Assembly (NCBI GenBank): GCA_963788585.1
Contig: CAWBHA010000003.1
Coordinates: 806,001-870,000, forward strand
Length of the DNA stretch: 64,000 bases
Source of the DNA: Bog-473 sp963788585
GTDB lineage: Bacteria > Actinomycetota > Acidimicrobiia > Acidimicrobiales > RAAP-2
Direction of reading: 5' to 3'
Shown here: positions 9,231-17,082 of the stretch, piece by piece
How the letters are laid out: every line of letters starts with the position of its first letter
How positions within the stretch are numbered: the first letter of the stretch is position 1
Program-made: the position numbers and the translations under genes
The notes under the pieces: generated by a model
The model's input: the letters and a program-made list of their open reading frames with translations, nothing else
What the model was told of the DNA's origin: nothing
Databases searched by the model: none

Positions 9231-9303
9231 GCCCCCATCGTCTAGCGGCCTAGGACACCGCCCTTTCACGGCGGCAGCACGGGTTCAAATCCCGTTGGGG
9301 GTG
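9231..9303 (+). tRNA. tRNA-Glu (TTC)
   Basis: A complete cloverleaf. The acceptor arms are GCCCCCA and TGGGGGT with a G-U closing pair, the D arm contains TCTAGCGGCCTAGGA, the anticodon stem CCGCC/GGCGG holds loop CTTTCAC with anticodon TTC, and the T arm is ACGGG-TTCAAAT-CCCGT. The discriminator is G and CCA is not encoded. Confidence 0.95.
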
Positions 9304-9454
9304 CTTGGTGGGCTTGACCCCGTGAAGCGGAGACGACGAGGCCGGACCCGCCGATGGTGCGCCGCTGGCGGTTCGTGCCGAGCGGGTCGGGTGTGACGGT
9401 TGCCCGCGACAGATGGTTGGCCATGAGCCCAGACTGCGAAGCCGGCGACCCCGG

Positions 9455-9478
9455 AACATCAACCAGATGGTTGATGTT
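9455..9478. promoter_or_regulatory. 24-bp palindrome upstream of the cyclase-LuxR gene, probable operator
   Basis: Two perfect 11-bp arms, AACATCAACCA and TGGTTGATGTT, are separated by GA. The site lies 100 bp upstream of the preferred GTG start at 9578. Its length and symmetry suit a homodimeric regulator, and autoregulation by the downstream gene is one option. The gene's longest possible frame would include it, but coding constraint does not explain such symmetry. Confidence 0.55.
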
Positions 9479-9577
9479 GCCCGCCGGCACCCGCATCAGG
9501 CTCTGAGTGTGAGACCTCCTCAAGCCGATACCGACTCCAATCCCGAGCCCCCGCTGCGCCGACGTAGCCTGACAGCC

Positions 9578-12500
9578 GTGCATCGCCTATCGGCGGTCCC
9601 TTCGGGAATCGTGACTCTGCTCTTCAGCGATGTCGAAGGCTCGACGAAGCTTTGGGAGTCGGAACCGGCGCAAATGGCTGACGCCCTGCGCCGCCACGAC
9701 GAGATCCTCCGGAGCGCCATCGATAGCTCCGGGGGCTATGTGTTCAAGACCATCGGAGACGCGTTTTGCGCCTCCTTTTCGACGCCGAGTGCGGCCGTGG
9801 AGGCAGTGACATCAGCCCAGCGATCGCTCACGTCAGAGGAATGGCCGACGTCACAACCGCTGCGAGTGCGGATGGGGCTGCACAGCGGGGTGTGCGAAGA
9901 GCGAGACGGCGACTACTTCGGACCAGCCGCGAACCGCACGGCGCGGCTGACCGCACTGGCCCACGGCGGTCAGGTGCTGGTCTCGGGCGCCACCGCGGAG
10001 CTCCTGTTCGACTCGTTGGCCGAAGGGGTCGTACTTACCGATCTCGGCCGGCATCGACTGAAGGACTTGGGCCGCCCTGAGCACCTGTTCCAGCTAGGCG
10101 CCGCAGACCTGCACGGCCGCTTTCCTCCGCTGGCTTCACTCGACAACCCGAAGGTTCCCAACAACCTGCCGGCCCAGATGACGGCCTTTGTGGGTCGCGA
10201 CGGCGAGATCACCAGCTTGCGCGACCTCATCCGCGAGCACCGGCTCGTGACGCTGACCGGCGCCGGCGGGGCAGGAAAGTCCCGCCTTGCCCTGCAACTG
10301 GCCGCAGAGATTGTGGACGGCCCAGAGGACGGCGTCTGGTGGGTGGAGCTGGGGCCCCTGGGCGATCCCGATCGGGTCGCCGGGGCGGTAGCGGCCGTCC
10401 TCGGCTTTCGTGAGGAGCAGGACCGGCCGCTGCTCGAAACCTTGGCCGGGCAGCTCCGCGGCCTGGACCTGGTGCTGGTCATCGACAACTGCGAGCATGT
10501 CCTCGACGCCACAGGAAGCCTGGTTGAGGCCCTCCTCCTGGCCGCGCCAAAGCTGCGCGTGGTGGCCACCAGCCGCGAGGCGCTCGGCCTCGCCGGTGAA
10601 GCGGCGTGGCGGGTGCCGTCGCTGGAGGAGCGAGGCGCGGTGGAACTGTTCATGGATCGCGCTGGACAAGCCCGGCCGGGATGGCAGGCCGACGTCGAAA
10701 CGACCGAGACCATCGCACACATCTGTCAGCGTCTCGACGGGTTGCCGTTGGCTATCGAGTTGGCCGCCGCGCGGACGCGAATGATGAACCCCGCACGCAT
10801 CGCCGCTGGCTTGGACGACCGGTTCAAACTGTTGACCGGCGGAAGTCGAACCGCGGTACCCCGCCAACAGACACTCGAGGCCTCCGTCAGCTGGAGCCAC
10901 GACCTACTCGCTGACGAGGAGCGGGCGCTCCTGCGGCGTCTTTCGGTCTTCGCCGGAGGATTCAGCATCGAAGGCGCAGAAGCAGTCTGCGCCGACGGCG
11001 CGCTCGTCGAAGAGTACGCGGTGCTGGATCTGGTGTCGTGCCTCGTGGACAAGTCGCTGATCGTCTTCGACGACCATGTCGGCCGCTACCGATTGCTGGA
11101 GACCATCCTGCAGTTCGCCCGGGAGCGTCTCGTCGAGGCCGAGGAGATGGCTACCACCAGGGCATCCCATCTGGCCTTCTACCTGGACTACGCCGAGCAG
11201 GTTGAACCTCTCCTGGTCGGTGGCAACGGGCCCGCGCTCTTGGCTCAGCTAGAGCTGGAACGAGACAACCTGACCGTCGCTCTGGAGTGGTCGGATACCA
11301 ACGGTGCCGACGAGACAATGCTTCGCCTGGTGACCGCGCTGGCCCTGTTCTGGGTGCTGCGAGGACACACCTCCGACGGCGGGCGTTGGTTCTGCCGGGC
11401 GCTCGCCCACGCCGATGGGCCGTCGGTCGTCCACGCCCGGGCCTTGTGGGGTGCGGCCTACGTGGCGATTTACGGCGACGACCACGAGACGGGCGATCTC
11501 TGCGCTCCCCGGGCTCTGGCCATGGCCCGCGACCTCGATGATCCGTGGACGATCGCCCGAGCCACCAATGCCTACAACTATGTCGCCCTCTGGAAGAACC
11601 CGGCCCAGGCCCGCGCCGACCTGGCGCGCGGGGTCGAGATGGCTTGCTCGATCGGCGACTGGTTCGCGGTCGCCGACGGGCTCAAAATGGCCACCATCGC
11701 CTGGCAGGTCGAGGACGATCACGATGGCGGAGCCGCCGACTGCGAAGAACTGCTGACCGTCGCGAAGCGGCTGGACAACAAATTCTACGAGGCTTGGTAC
11801 TACAACGTGCAGGCTCTCGGCGCCCTCAGGCGCGGCGAGGTGGTCCGGGCTCGCGACGAATGCGAGCGGTCCCTCGAGCTCTGCCGGGCCGTCGGGGATC
11901 CCTCGACCGCGGGAGTCGCCATCGCTTGGCTCGGTGAGGTCGAGGCCTTGACCGGCCAACACGACGCGGCGAGAACCCGGTTCGAGACCTTCCTGCAACG
12001 AGCTCGCGCCACGGGCGGCGACCAGGGCTTTCCCTTCGTTCTCCTGAACTTGATGACACTGCTCGTCGGCTGCGGCGAAGCCGACATCGCCGCTCTCCTG
12101 CTCGGGCCCTTGGTCGCCGAAACTCGCGACGAGGCCACACGTCTCCCGATGATCATCGCTTGGAGCCTGGCGGTGTACGGCAGCGCGCTCGACCGGCAGT
12201 GACGAGCAGGCAGCGCACGAGGCCTTGACCGAGGCAGAGCGAATTGCCGCCACCGCGAACAACCCCTGGCTGACTGGCCTCGTGCACCACCGCTTGGCGC
12301 AGCTGGCCACCCGACAGAACAACGCTGAACGGGCCGAAAACCTCCATCACCACGCCCTGGCCATCCGTCACGCCCACGGCCTCCGGCCTGGAGTCGCCGA
12401 ATCGCTCGAAGCCCTCGCCGGCCTGGCGGTCCGCAATCAGGATGCCACCGAAGCCGTCCGTATTCTCGCTGCCGTCGACCGGCTACGAACGGAGCTCGGC

Positions 12501-12917
12501 CTGGCGCGCTGGCCGGTCGACCAGACCCTCTACGACGAACACCTGCAGTCCGCCCGCACGCAGCTCGACGAGGCCGGCTTCGCCACCGCCTGGGCCGAAG
12601 GACAACTGCTCAGCGTCGACGAAGCTGTGGCGTATGCGACGCGAACGCGCGGCCAGCGTCGCCGAGCGACCAGCGGCTGGCCCAGCCTCACCCCCACGGA
12701 GACTTCTGTCGTGGAACTGCTCGCCCAGGGTCTCACGAACCCCCAGATCGCTGAGCGGCTCTTCATCTCTCGGGCCACGGTGAAGACCCACCTGATCCAC
12801 GTCTACAGCAAATTGGGCGTCAGCACCCGATCCCAGCTCGCCGCAGACGCCACCCGGCACTACGCCGCCTCCGATGATTCCTCCTCGCGACAAGCGTCGC
12901 CGCAATCGACGCGGTAA
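9578..12917 (+). CDS. Class III cyclase - NB-ARC-type ATPase - TPR - LuxR hybrid regulator (one frame break)
   Basis: A very large regulator of about 1,110 residues. The N-terminus is a class III nucleotide cyclase domain with the metal Asp in LFSDVEGST, the Lys/Asp pair in FKTIGDAF and the transition-state Asn/Arg in PAANRTARL, so it could be active. Then comes an AAA/NB-ARC ATPase with Walker A GAGGAGKSRLA and Walker B VLVIDNCEHVL, a long helical TPR-like region, and a LuxR HTH (LTPTETSVVELLAQG, ISRATVKTHLIHVYSKL). The frame breaks at about 12200 (ALDRQ stop), and translation resumes in frame 3 as DEQAAHEALTEAERIAA. GTG 9578 is preferred; ATG 9413 would add 55 Pro/Arg-rich residues. Confidence 0.85.
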
Positions 12918-13275
12918 CGCGGTGATGCGTGACAAGACCTGAGCTCTGTTCGAGGCCTTCCGAGCACGACCAGTGGGAACCGGTCCGAGACGCCGACCAG
13001 ACTTTGAGTTGAAGTGCCTGGACGAAGGCACGCCCGGCGAGGGCGAACTCGACCAGCAAGCGCGGGCACCAGGGCTCAACGAAGAGATCCCTTTCCAGGA
13101 ACTTCTGTCACCCGCGAAGAGCGTCTCGAGCGGCCTCGGGCCGCCGGCGGTCGTTGGTGGCAGATTCGCGCGTCGTTCGCCTCGAGGTCACGCGTTGGTC
13201 GCAGTCGGCCGCGACCATCACGCACGCGCCAGGCTGCGAGAGACCGGTCAGTCTCGAGCACCCCGCCGAAGGCGC
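12918..13275. other. Intergenic stretch, no gene recognised
   Basis: About 360 bp between the LuxR-type regulator and the phospholipase promoter. Open frames here have no recognisable protein similarity or ribosome-binding site. A small dyad GACCGGTC lies at 13242-13249. Nothing else stands out. Confidence 0.5.
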
Positions 13276-13303
13276 TTGACGCTCTGCGAACCCGTGCTCT
13301 AAT
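13276..13303 (+). promoter_or_regulatory. Predicted sigma70-type promoter for the phospholipase C gene
   Basis: The -35 box is TTGACG (13276-13281). After a 16-bp spacer the -10 box is TCTAAT (13298-13303). The GTG start at 13312 is 8 bp beyond the -10 box, so the transcript would be leaderless or nearly so. Confidence 0.55.
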
Positions 13304-13311
13304 GGGAACCG

Positions 13312-14700
13312 GTGAGTGCAGATCGAGGCTTGTCGAGACGTCAGATCCTCCAGGGGGCGATCGGCGTGGGAGCGGCGGCGATCGGCATCAGCGCCGTCAC
13401 GTCCGAAACAGCCTCCGCCGTGTCGACCTCCCACCTTGCGCCTCGCTCCCGGTGGCGCAGGCCGGGATCCCTGCCTGACCCGAGCCTGCCGGAGGGCACC
13501 GACACGCTGCCAGAGATCGACCACATCGTGGTCGTGATGCAGGAGAACCATTCCTTCGACAATTACCTCGGCATGCTCGGTCGTGGCGACGGGTTCACCC
13601 TCGACCGCCGCGGACGCCCGACAAACACGAACCCGGACCCCACGGGAGGGTACGTCCGCGCCTTTCATGAAACGGACACGCTCCAGGCCGGCCACGTCAC
13701 TCAGACATGGGACGCCAGCCACCTCCAGTACGGGCACGGCCAGAACGACGGGTTCATCGGGCCCGAGAGCAGCAGCGACTGGTCGATGGCGTACTACACC
13801 GGCGAGGAGATCCCCTTCTATTACTCGCTCGCGGGTACGTTCCCTCTCTGCGACCGCTACTTCTGCTCGGTGCTGGCGCAGACCTACCCGAACCGCCGCT
13901 TCCTGCTTGCCGGAACGGCCTTCGGGTTGATCGCCACCGAGCTCTCGTCGATCACTGGCATCCCCCCCAACGGGACCATCTTCGATCGTCTCGACACGCA
14001 CGGCATCAGCTGGGCGAGCTACGCCACCAACGCCTCTACCCTCTACGTGATCTCCGACATCGTGGAGAAGAACCCGAGCCGGATCAAGACGATCGATCAG
14101 TTCCATGCCGACGCCAATGCAGGGTCGCTCCCGGCGGTGTCGTACGTCGATCCGAACATTCTGACGGGCACCGAGGAGAACCCTCAGGACCTGTCGCTCG
14201 GCGAATACTTCGTCTCGACGGTGGTCGGCTCGCTGATGAACAGTCCCGCATGGGACCGAACCTTGCTCGTGTGGACCTACGACGAGCACGGTGGCTATTA
14301 CGACCACGTGCCGCCGCCACCCGCAATCCCGCCCGACGACATTCCGCCCGATATCACCACGACCGATCAGCCCGGCGGGTACGACCGCTACGGCTTCCGG
14401 GTTCCGACCGTGGTGGTCTCTCCCTACAGCAAGAAACACTTCGTGTCCCACACGGTGTACGACCACACATCGGTCCTCAAGACGATCGAGCGCAAGTGGA
14501 ACCTCCCGGCGATGACGTACCGGGACGCCAACGCCAACGACCTGCTTGACTGCCTCGACCTCAGCAACCGGGCCTTTGCCGATCCGCCGACCCTGGCGGC
14601 ACCGGGGAACCCTTCGGGCATCACTCGGGCTGTGCCGCCACCCGCCGGGGAGCAGCCGCCGTTCGCAGCCTTCGTCAAAACGCCCGGCCAATCTGTGTGA
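13312..14700 (+). CDS. Phospholipase C-type phosphoesterase, Tat exported
   Basis: A 462-residue extracytoplasmic phosphoesterase of the bacterial phospholipase C / acid phosphatase (AcpA) family. The N-terminus has the twin-arginine motif SRRQILQ followed by a hydrophobic run, so it is exported folded. The family hallmark IVVVMQENHSFDNYLG carries the catalytic Asn/Glu region. Downstream are HDGFIGP-like QNDGFIGPES, DRYFCSVLAQTYPNR, the metal-ligand segment TYDEHGGYYDHVPPP and GFRVPTVVVSPYSK. Substrate lipids cannot be predicted. The GTG start follows closely after a promoter. The gene stands alone, with the arsenic cluster convergent downstream. Confidence 0.9.
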   Translation: MSADRGLSRRQILQGAIGVGAAAIGISAVTSETASAVSTSHLAPRSRWRRPGSLPDPSLPEGTDTLPEIDHIVVVMQENHSFDNYLGMLGRGDGFTLDRRGRPTNTNPDPTGGYVRAFHETDTLQAGHVTQTWDASHLQYGHGQNDGFIGPESSSDWSMAYYTGEEIPFYYSLAGTFPLCDRYFCSVLAQTYPNRRFLLAGTAFGLIATELSSITGIPPNGTIFDRLDTHGISWASYATNASTLYVISDIVEKNPSRIKTIDQFHADANAGSLPAVSYVDPNILTGTEENPQDLSLGEYFVSTVVGSLMNSPAWDRTLLVWTYDEHGGYYDHVPPPPAIPPDDIPPDITTTDQPGGYDRYGFRVPTVVVSPYSKKHFVSHTVYDHTSVLKTIERKWNLPAMTYRDANANDLLDCLDLSNRAFADPPTLAAPGNPSGITRAVPPPAGEQPPFAAFVKTPGQSV

Positions 14701-14851
14701 CCTGACGCCACCTTCACAGACCTCATCGGCTTCGTCCGCACGATCAGTCCTCGCCGGTTCGACTCCGTCGACCTGCTGGCAACGGTATGGATGCGCATGT
14801 TCGAGTGCAGCTCAATGAGGCTTTACTGCGTGTGGTCGAATCCCGCGTCCT

Positions 14852-15256
14852 TCAAACCCTGACCAGGTCGGCCAGTAGCTCCTGCACACGTCGATCGATC
14901 TCATCGACAATCGGTCGCACTCGATCAACTGGCAAGCCCGCCGGATCCTCGAGATCCCACTCGAGGTATCGCTTCCCCGGATAGACCGGGCACGAATCAC
15001 CGCACCCCATCGTCACGATCAGATCCGAATCTCGGGCATCAGCTTCTGTCAGGGCCTTGGGAAACTCCTTGCTGGTATCAAGTCCGCGTTCCTCGAGAAC
15101 AACGATGACCGAAGGGTTCAGAACCTCACCCGGATTCGAACCAGCAGAGCGAACGTCGACCGAACCGTTCGCATAGTGATCCAGAAGAACCTTGGCAGCG
15201 AGACTACGACCAGCGTTGTGGGTACAGAGAAACAGGACGATCGGTTTCTTGCTCAC
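14852..15256 (-). CDS. arsC: Arsenate reductase, low-molecular-weight phosphatase type
   Basis: A 134-residue protein that reduces arsenate to arsenite. The P-loop CTHNAGRS (CX5R type, nucleophilic Cys11) and the downstream redox-type Cys residues in VTMGCGDSCPVYPGKR match LMW-phosphatase-type ArsC, with ligand region EWDLEDPAG. It is the last gene of arsI-aqpS-arsC; its ATG overlaps the aquaporin stop by 4 bp. The gene is intact. Confidence 0.93.
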   Translation of the reverse strand: MSKKPIVLFLCTHNAGRSLAAKVLLDHYANGSVDVRSAGSNPGEVLNPSVIVVLEERGLDTSKEFPKALTEADARDSDLIVTMGCGDSCPVYPGKRYLEWDLEDPAGLPVDRVRPIVDEIDRRVQELLADLVRV

Positions 15257-15948
15257 GCCGAATCCGTTTCAGTTATAGGCCGAGGATCTGCGCTGAACGT
15301 CACGACGAGCACGAGGGCGATGGGTACCGCGACGAGTTGCGCCAGGATGAAGAGCGGTACCGATGTCGGTGCAATGCCCGCGAAGCTGTTCGAAAAGATC
15401 CGACCGACCGTGATTGCCGGATTGGCAAAGCTTGTCGAGCTGGTGAAGAAGTACGCCCCCGCGATGTAGGCACCGACCGCCGCTGGAATGACGGTTCGTC
15501 GGCCCGTCCTGGCCAAGGTGAAGATCAGCACGAGCAACCCGGTGGTCGCCACGATTTCCGACAGGAAGTGTGCTCCGCTTGCGCGGCCCTTGGTCGAAAT
15601 GCTTATGGCCGCCTCAGAGAACATGACATTGGCGAGCACGGCTCCGCAGATGCAGCCAGCAATCTGAGCAGGTGCATAGGCGTACACCTCACGCCACGGA
15701 ATCCTTCCGAGCCATGCATCGGCGATCGAGACGACGGGGTTCAGGTGTGCTCCGGAAGCTACCTCGAACATGTAGATGATTGCCATGAGCCCACAGCCAG
15801 TCGCAATTGCGTTCTCGAACAATTGCAGTCCGGCGTCGCCAGGTGACAAGCGCTGAGCAGCAATGCCCGAACCGACGACAACAACCGCGAGAAGCACACA
15901 GCCAACGAACTCTGCGAGGGCGCGCTTACAGAGACTGAGCGACAACAC
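15253..15948 (-). CDS. aqpS: MIP-family channel (aquaglyceroporin, AqpS-like)
   Basis: A membrane channel of the aquaporin family with six hydrophobic segments and the two pore motifs HLNPVVS and FANPAIT; the first NPA is NPV. Placed between arsI and arsC, it probably lets arsenite made by ArsC leave the cell, replacing an ArsB/Acr3 pump as known for Sinorhizobium AqpS. No arsB or acr3 is visible here. The GTG at 15948 is chosen because it gives a normal N-terminus (LSLSLCKRALAEFVG) just after the arsI stop. A longer frame to 16020 would overlap arsI by 56 bp. Confidence 0.85.
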   Translation of the reverse strand: MLSLSLCKRALAEFVGCVLLAVVVVGSGIAAQRLSPGDAGLQLFENAIATGCGLMAIIYMFEVASGAHLNPVVSIADAWLGRIPWREVYAYAPAQIAGCICGAVLANVMFSEAAISISTKGRASGAHFLSEIVATTGLLVLIFTLARTGRRTVIPAAVGAYIAGAYFFTSSTSFANPAITVGRIFSNSFAGIAPTSVPLFILAQLVAVPIALVLVVTFSADPRPITETDSA

Positions 15949-15964
15949 TGACGGCTCGTAGCGA

Positions 15965-16423
15965 TCAGCAGCAGTGCACGCCAGGGCCCCGGTCTGGTAC
16001 CGCACGAGGCTCCGATCCACAGCGGCTCGCGCCGGCCTCGGAACGGGAATCAGCCAAGACTGTGTAGACCTCCCAGGGAACGCTGTCGGGATCGTCTACC
16101 CACACCTTGTCCTGTACCGCATAGCAACAGGTTGTGTTCTCGCGGAGATCCGTGGCCAGACCTCCAGCCGCCAGGCGGAGGGCTGACTTTGCAACTTCAT
16201 CGGCGGTCTCGACCTCGACCCCAAGGTGGTTGAGTGCCCCAGCCAGCCCACCCCCGCGCGCTTCCGCTCGCTCGATAAGGATGAGCTTGAGAGGAGGGTC
16301 GGCCACCGCAAAGTTGGCATAACCGGGTCGAACCTTGGCCGGCTCCGTCGCCAGAAGCTTGGCGTAGAAGTCGATCGAGGCCTGCAGATCGCTGACGTTG
16401 AGCGCCAATTGAACCCTCGACAT
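15965..16423 (-). CDS. arsI: ArsI/CadI-type VOC protein (C-As lyase or cadmium-induced protein)
   Basis: A small glyoxalase/VOC-fold dioxygenase. The core (SRVQLALNVSDLQASIDFY, PGYANFAVADPPLKLILIE, LNHLGVEVE, WEVYTVLADS) is very close to actinobacterial CadI and to ArsI. The vicinal cysteine pair in ENTTCCYAV that binds trivalent arsenicals is present, as are His/Glu metal ligands. ArsI cleaves the C-As bond of methylarsenite. The ars neighbours favour this role over cadmium. The ATG at 16423 follows a GGGAGG ribosome-binding site; GTG 16429 is possible. It is the first gene of its operon, divergent from arsR. Confidence 0.87.
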   Translation of the reverse strand: MSRVQLALNVSDLQASIDFYAKLLATEPAKVRPGYANFAVADPPLKLILIERAEARGGGLAGALNHLGVEVETADEVAKSALRLAAGGLATDLRENTTCCYAVQDKVWVDDPDSVPWEVYTVLADSRSEAGASRCGSEPRAVPDRGPGVHCC

Positions 16424-16440
16424 CCGCACCTCCCACTAAC

Positions 16441-16491
16441 ATTGATGATTGTCGATCTGGCAATATAGGATTCACATCGATATCTGTCAAT
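16441..16491. promoter_or_regulatory. ArsR operator dyads and arsI-operon promoter
   Basis: The minus-strand promoter is near consensus: TTGACA (16485-16490), 17-bp spacer, TATATT (16462-16467). Two copies of the dyad ATYGA-N6-TCRAT flank or overlap it: ATTGATGATTGTCGAT at 16441-16456 and ATCGATATCTGTCAAT at 16476-16491. These suit an ArsR dimer blocking both divergent genes. A weaker plus-strand promoter for arsR may be TTGATG/TATAGG (16442-16469). Confidence 0.7.
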
Positions 16492-16502
16492 GGGAGTTCG
16501 TG

Positions 16503-16832
16503 GTGCGGGCAAAGAAAAGGGACGTGCCGTGTTGCGCCCCCCTGACCGAGTCAACCCTCTCGGAGGATGACGCGACAGAGTTGGCTGCTCTGCTGGGCGC
16601 TTTGAGCGACCCCGTGCGTCTTCGACTGCTGTCCCTGGTGGCCTCGGAGGGCGAGGTCTGCAGCTGCAACCTTGAGGCTCCTCTCGGCAAGAGCCAGCCG
16701 ACGATCTCGCACCACACCAGGATCTTGACTGACGCCGGACTGATCGTCGGAGAGAAGCGGGGCAAGTGGACCTGGTGGCGGGCGGTTCCGGAGCAGTTGA
16801 AGGCTGTCCGGAGTGCGCTTGGAAGCGACTGA
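16503..16832 (+). CDS. arsR: ArsR-family arsenic-responsive repressor
   Basis: A winged-helix repressor of about 109 residues. The HTH is LGKSQPTISHHTRIL and the wing is GEKRGKWTWWRAV. Arsenite-binding cysteines are plausible in two places: the N-terminal pair PCCAP and the CxC of EVCSCNLE just before the recognition helix. GTG 16503 is chosen, with GGGAG at 16492-16496 as ribosome-binding site; GTG 16500 and an upstream ATG are alternatives. It diverges from arsI across paired operators. Confidence 0.9.
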   Translation: MRAKKRDVPCCAPLTESTLSEDDATELAALLGALSDPVRLRLLSLVASEGEVCSCNLEAPLGKSQPTISHHTRILTDAGLIVGEKRGKWTWWRAVPEQLKAVRSALGSD

Positions 16833-17082
16833 GGTCAGGATTCACTGGACCAGATCTCACCATCAGCGCTGATCGTCGCTTTCAGGACGGACTTCCGTTT
16901 TGAACGCGCGCCCGCAGGAGCAGGATTTCGGGACCTGATCCACCCGACTCCTTCCCAAGCGTGATCCTTTCCCTGGGGTTAAGGTGCGACCGCGGCCATC
17001 CCGTTTCGGCAGATGCTCGGCTTAGAGGGTGCGTTCCGAACTTCCCGACGGTGTGACCCGGACTCGATCGGGGGTGATCGAC

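Noticed and set aside
12195..12205. Programmed ribosomal frameshift in the cyclase-LuxR gene
   Set aside because: No slippery heptamer or obvious downstream structure, and similar breaks occur in many unrelated genes, so a sequencing indel is simpler.
14701..14851. Possible coding remnant (DLIGFVRTISPRRFDSVDLLATVW) between the phospholipase and arsC
   Set aside because: No start, no family, and only about 45 codons. Too little to call a gene.
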